Shown here one piece after another: positions 6,314 through 8,792 of a stretch of DNA of 8,792 bases (within the stretch, counting starts at the first letter, position 1; each line of letters opens with the position of its first letter). The DNA is from Dehalococcoidales bacterium (GTDB lineage: Bacteria; Chloroflexota; Dehalococcoidia; Dehalococcoidales; UBA2162): contig CP070800.1 of the NCBI GenBank assembly GCA_020343555.1, positions 1,394,125-1,402,916 on the forward strand, read 5' to 3'. The position numbers were made by a program, and so were the translations under genes. The notes beneath the pieces were generated by a model that did no database searches, had not been told where the DNA came from, and saw only the letters and a list, made by a program, of their open reading frames with translations.

Positions 6314-6367
6314 TAATTAGATACAAGATAAATAAATATAAAATGTGATATGCCTGTCACCAGTTAT

Positions 6368-6401
6368 CGACTGCCCGGCTAATCGCCGGTCAGATCGTTT
6401 T
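6368..6401 (+). terminator. probable intrinsic terminator of the sensory operon, inside the 3' end of cbiO
   Basis: A hairpin with CCGGC (6375-6379), loop TAATC and GCCGG (6385-6389) is extended outward by CTG/CAG (one C-T mismatch) and CGA/TCG (one bulged A). On the plus strand TTTTCC follows at 6398. This fits Rho-independent termination of the transcript ending after 6313. The stem overlaps the stop codon and last codons of the convergent gene. The intervening 6314-6367 is AT-rich and holds nothing else I can support. Confidence 0.5.
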
Positions 6402-7089
6402 CCTTTAACAGTGAATGGTTCGCCAGTATCTCACTGGTAGCACCGTCAGCAGCTATAGTCCCACTATTCAGGATTACCGTTCGCGGACATAAGCTCCTCA
6501 CCAGATCTAAGTCATGGGTAGCGATTATTTTTGTAGCCGGCAGTTGTTTAAAGAGTTGGATTATCGACCCTTTGGCTTTAGGATCAAGATTACTTGTAGG
6601 TTCGTCGAAAACGAGTATTTCCGGACTCATCGAGAGTACGGTCGCGATGGCAATACGCTTCTTCTCGCCCAGGCTCAAGTGATGCGGCGAACGCTGTTCG
6701 AAATCTGACATTCCTACCCGTTCCAGGGCTTCTTTTACCGCATCATTTACCTCTTCTTTGGTATAACCTATATTGATAGGACCGAAAGCAACATCATCAA
6801 AAACAGTGGGAGAGAACAGCTGGTCATCCGGATTTTGAAAAACAACTCCTACTTTGGATCTGATCCATCGGATATTATTTTTTTCCAATGTCTTGCCAAG
6901 AATACAGATTGCCCCATTACTGTGAAGTATTCCGTTAAGGTGCTGAAGGAGAGTTGATTTTCCAGCTCCGTTAGGCCCTATAATCGCAACTAAATCACCA
7001 CGGGTTATTGTTAAGCATATGTTACTCAATGCCTGCCTGCCATCCGGGTAGGTAAAAGACAGGTTTTCTATTTTTATAACTTCTTCCAA
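6379..7089 (-). CDS. cbiO: cobalt/nickel ECF transporter ATPase subunit CbiO
   Basis: This 236-aa ABC ATPase of the energy-coupling-factor type hydrolyses ATP in the cytoplasm to drive uptake through CbiM/CbiQ. All nucleotide-binding motifs are present. Walker A is GPNGAGKST (residues 38-46) and the Q-loop is VVFQNPDDQLFSPTVFDDVAFGP (Gln85), with the DDQLF wording typical of ECF ATPases. The signature is LSLGEKKR (138-145), Walker B is ILVFDEP (158-164) and the H-loop is ATHD (His192). The start is a TTG: a stop codon (TAA) precedes it directly in frame and GAGG lies 5 nt upstream (7095-7098), so no earlier start is possible. It is the last gene of the operon, 24 nt after cbiQ. It is slightly short for CbiO (often about 250-280 aa) but complete in motifs. 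Cobalt and nickel cannot be told apart from this sequence. Confidence 0.93.
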   Translation of the reverse strand: MEEVIKIENLSFTYPDGRQALSNICLTITRGDLVAIIGPNGAGKSTLLQHLNGILHSNGAICILGKTLEKNNIRWIRSKVGVVFQNPDDQLFSPTVFDDVAFGPINIGYTKEEVNDAVKEALERVGMSDFEQRSPHHLSLGEKKRIAIATVLSMSPEILVFDEPTSNLDPKAKGSIIQLFKQLPATKIIATHDLDLVRSLCPRTVILNSGTIAADGATSEILANHSLLKENDLTGD

Positions 7090-7094
7090 TTAAA

Positions 7095-7098
7095 CCTC
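7095..7098 (-). promoter_or_regulatory. ribosome binding site fixing the TTG start of cbiO
   Basis: GAGG on the minus strand is 5 nt before the TTG at 7089. An in-frame TAA directly precedes that TTG, and the next in-frame Met is residue 127, inside the ATPase core. The non-ATG start is therefore well supported. Confidence 0.65.
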
Positions 7099-7113
7099 GC
7101 TGATTCGAACGTT

Positions 7114-7890
7114 TTATATAACCAGGTTAAGTATACCTGCAGTAATCATTATTAATCCGAAACTCATAAAGAAAATCACATCCGCCCTGCTAAATTGTAG
7201 TTGCTCCATAACCCGTACCTGTCCATCGAAACCCCGTGAGGTCATTGCGTTATATACTCTTTCACTTCGCTCGTAACTGCGAACGAACAGCGTCCCGATC
7301 ATATTTCCTATCGTACGCATATTACGCAACCTTTTACTGCCGATATTCCGGCTGTCTCTTGCCTGTTTCATTCGCATTACTTCATCAACTATCACAAATA
7401 TGTAACGATACATAAATGAAAGTATCATCACTAACACGCGAGGAAAATGAAGTCGTTCGAGCGCGTACAGAATATGAGTTATTTTTGTGGTGGCAGTAAG
7501 CCATATCAGACTGGTGATCGAAAGCCATGCTTTTGCTAGGACATTCCGAAACACCAGGACTCCGGTCTCCGTAACGCTGATATCCCAGATCCAGATTCTG
7601 GTGCTTCCTATTACCTCTCCCTCCTTGAAAAACGGTGTAAATACTGCAATTAAGATTACGAAAGGCATAACGACAAGAGAACGCTTGATTACGTAAACGG
7701 GCGGTAGTTTTGATGTGAGAATCAGAATGACGGTAATAAGAGCATAAAACCCGAGAAGCAGCCAGCTGTCAGGTGGTGTCAGCACAACCAGCAAGATGAA
7801 TACAAAAGTATAAATGAGCTTGGTTCGTGCATCAAGGCGATGAAAATAGCTGTCTATGTCACTGTATTGGTCTAAATAAGCATGTTTCAC
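7114..7890 (-). CDS. cbiQ: cobalt/nickel ECF transporter transmembrane subunit CbiQ
   Basis: This 258-aa T-component of an energy-coupling-factor transporter has an N-terminal YSDIDSYFHRLDARTKLIYT, the usual CbiQ opening in which the DPR-like motif reads DAR. Several membrane helices follow (about 26-59, 67-85, 115-133 and a last one near 238-257). The cytoplasmic coupling region contains KQARDSRN (around residue 177) and ERVYNAMTSRGFDGQ (around 212-226). These correspond to the two short Ala-Arg-Gly-type helices that contact the ATPase; the first is degenerate (ARD rather than ARG). The start is GTG at 7890, since the only nearby ATG is out of frame and an in-frame TGA lies just upstream. 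The ribosome binding site is weak, with a 30-nt gap after the PDGLE gene. It couples CbiO to the CbiM substrate-binding subunit. Confidence 0.93.
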   Translation of the reverse strand: MKHAYLDQYSDIDSYFHRLDARTKLIYTFVFILLVVLTPPDSWLLLGFYALITVILILTSKLPPVYVIKRSLVVMPFVILIAVFTPFFKEGEVIGSTRIWIWDISVTETGVLVFRNVLAKAWLSITSLIWLTATTKITHILYALERLHFPRVLVMILSFMYRYIFVIVDEVMRMKQARDSRNIGSKRLRNMRTIGNMIGTLFVRSYERSERVYNAMTSRGFDGQVRVMEQLQFSRADVIFFMSFGLIMITAGILNLVI

Positions 7891-7920
7891 CCGAACTCAC
7901 ACCATCCCACACTGCAATAA

Positions 7921-8214
7921 TCACGCTTTTTTCCTTCTCGACATGTATACAAACAGCCATCCTAGACTGTAGGCAATGCCAAAAAGAAGGACTGTACCGA
8001 CGATCCCGGCTGCAATAGTAGCAACAGATTCGTTCTCAATCCACGGAAAAACATAATCAGAGATGATTCCGAAAGGAGCTTCTTCAGCTAACTCGATAAA
8101 TTCTTTATCTTCAGCCACGCGTTCCAGACCGTCGGGCGCAGAAGAAGCCAGCGGCGATAATACGGCTACCAGAAGACATATAATAAACGCGATCAACCAC
8201 CATTTCGATTTCAT
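7921..8214 (-). CDS. PDGLE-domain subunit of the cobalt/nickel ECF transporter (CbiN-like)
   Basis: This 97-aa protein has two membrane helices, at about residues 5-24 and 64-91. The extracytoplasmic loop between them begins with the diagnostic PDGLE motif (residues 27-31), followed by VAEDKEFIE. It ends with a basic YMSRRKKA tail. PDGLE proteins are the NikN/CbiN-like accessory parts of Co/Ni ECF transporters and are often fused to the C-terminus of CbiM; here the gene stands alone directly after cbiM. The accessory subunit is thought to help metal loading of the CbiM-type subunit. The ATG at 8214 is preceded by AGAGGA at 5 nt. A gap of 26 nt from cbiM and 30 nt to cbiQ supports one operon. 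Whether it should be called cbiN or nikN is not decided by sequence. Confidence 0.87.
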   Translation of the reverse strand: MKSKWWLIAFIICLLVAVLSPLASSAPDGLERVAEDKEFIELAEEAPFGIISDYVFPWIENESVATIAAGIVGTVLLFGIAYSLGWLFVYMSRRKKA

Positions 8215-8240
8215 TTCTGTCCTCTCATACTACTATTATT

Positions 8241-8792
8241 CTATATTCGCTCGATCTCCAGCAAATCGACTCTTGTCGCAGCAATTGCACTGATAACAAC
8301 CACGGTAATTAAACCCTCAACCAATCCTATTAAGGCATGAACTCCCGCCATTCCGGGAAGAACAATTCGCAATGGTGATGACCCGGACACAGCCAGTTCA
8401 ATTGCGCAGGCGATCGATGCCAGGAATATAGAGCACCAGGCACCGAAAAAACCTCCGATTAACCTGATCTTGATACTGTTACCTGCCAGAGCAGTTACGA
8501 GACGTGAACCGTAATACCCGGCAAAACAACCGATAACTCCCATATTAAATATATTCGCACCCAGAGCCAGAAGTCCACCATCCTGGAATATGAGACTTTG
8601 GGCTATGAGTACACAGGTCATTATCAGTAATCCAGCCCAAGGTCCGAGAAGAATTGCGGCCAGAGCAGCACCCATGAAGTGCCCTGAGGTACCTCCTGCT
8701 ATCGGAAAATTCAGCATCTGAGCCGCGAAAATAAACGCAGCCAGTACTCCCATCAGGGGAATCTGTTTTTCTTTTAATTTTTGTCCTGTCAA
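8241..8792 (-). CDS. cbiM: cobalt/nickel ECF transporter substrate-binding subunit CbiM (5' end missing)
   Basis: These are the last 183 or so residues of CbiM, the multispanning membrane S-component that binds Co2+ or Ni2+. The sequence reads KEKQIPLMGVLAAFIFAAQMLNFPIAGGTSGHFMGAALAAILLGP, followed by ALGANIFNMG and a C-terminal MAGVHALIGLVEGLIT, all strongly characteristic of the family. CbiM normally begins with a short MHIPDG segment and a first helix, about 30-40 residues that are absent here. The frame is still open at base 8792, so the gene continues outside the window, and the TTG at the very edge is not its start. The histidine in GGTSGH is kept, but the N-terminal metal-binding residues cannot be checked. 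It is the first visible gene of the transporter operon. Confidence 0.94.
   Translation of the reverse strand: MTGQKLKEKQIPLMGVLAAFIFAAQMLNFPIAGGTSGHFMGAALAAILLGPWAGLLIMTCVLIAQSLIFQDGGLLALGANIFNMGVIGCFAGYYGSRLVTALAGNSIKIRLIGGFFGAWCSIFLASIACAIELAVSGSSPLRIVLPGMAGVHALIGLVEGLITVVVISAIAATRVDLLEIERI

Noticed and set aside
6342..6360. GTGA/TCAC stem before an AT-rich run as a minus-strand terminator for the cbi operon
   Set aside because: The stem is only 4 bp with a loop of about 8 nt, too weak to call. The AT-rich stretch on its own is not evidence.
8790..8792. TTG at the window edge as the start of cbiM
   Set aside because: The family has about 30-40 further N-terminal residues (MHIPDG and a helix) before KEKQIPLMG. 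The frame simply runs off the window.

Overview
The window looks like a chromosomal segment of a bacterium of moderate GC content (estimated by eye, not counted). The sensor kinase (LARDLHDAVSQTLFSASLI, then LYRIAQEALNNVAKH-like text) and the NarL-type regulator have the wording often seen in Chloroflexota, and tandem DUF4389 proteins also occur there. A Chloroflexota assignment, perhaps a Dehalococcoidia or Anaerolineae relative, is an inference and not proven here. No tRNA, rRNA, CRISPR array, insertion sequence or phage gene was found.

Left block (1-2663, minus strand): a tightly packed five-gene operon. In transcription order it encodes a 69-aa zinc-finger-like protein, a 64-aa two-helix membrane protein, an NADPH:quinone-reductase-like MDR enzyme, a tandem-repeat DUF4389 membrane protein, and a second MDR paralogue cut by the window edge. 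Every start has a ribosome binding site at a usable distance, so the small genes are probably real.

Divergent control region (2664-2901): two facing sigma-70-like promoters flank a pair of inverted, related CCTAG-type boxes. One box is a good 6-4-6 palindrome of the size a NarL/LuxR-type regulator dimer would bind. A separate TGTCTG/CAGACA inverted repeat abuts the rightward -35.

Middle block (2902-6313, plus strand): a three-gene sensory operon. It encodes a BMP/PnrA-family extracytoplasmic binding protein, a dCache-HAMP-HisKA_3 histidine kinase and a NarL/FixJ response regulator. There is an 11-nt gap between the first two genes and an ATGA overlap between the last two. No ABC permease or ATPase for the binding protein is present, so it may act as the kinase's ligand-presenting partner and not as a transporter part. 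The regulator is a candidate to bind the boxes in the divergent region, controlling its own operon and the left oxidoreductase/membrane operon. This is the most interesting hypothesis in the window.

Right block (6379-8792, minus strand): a cobalt/nickel ECF transporter operon, cbiM (cut by the window edge), a stand-alone PDGLE/CbiN-like subunit, cbiQ and cbiO. It converges on the sensory operon. A hairpin followed by a T-run at the 3' end of cbiO probably terminates the plus-strand transcript.
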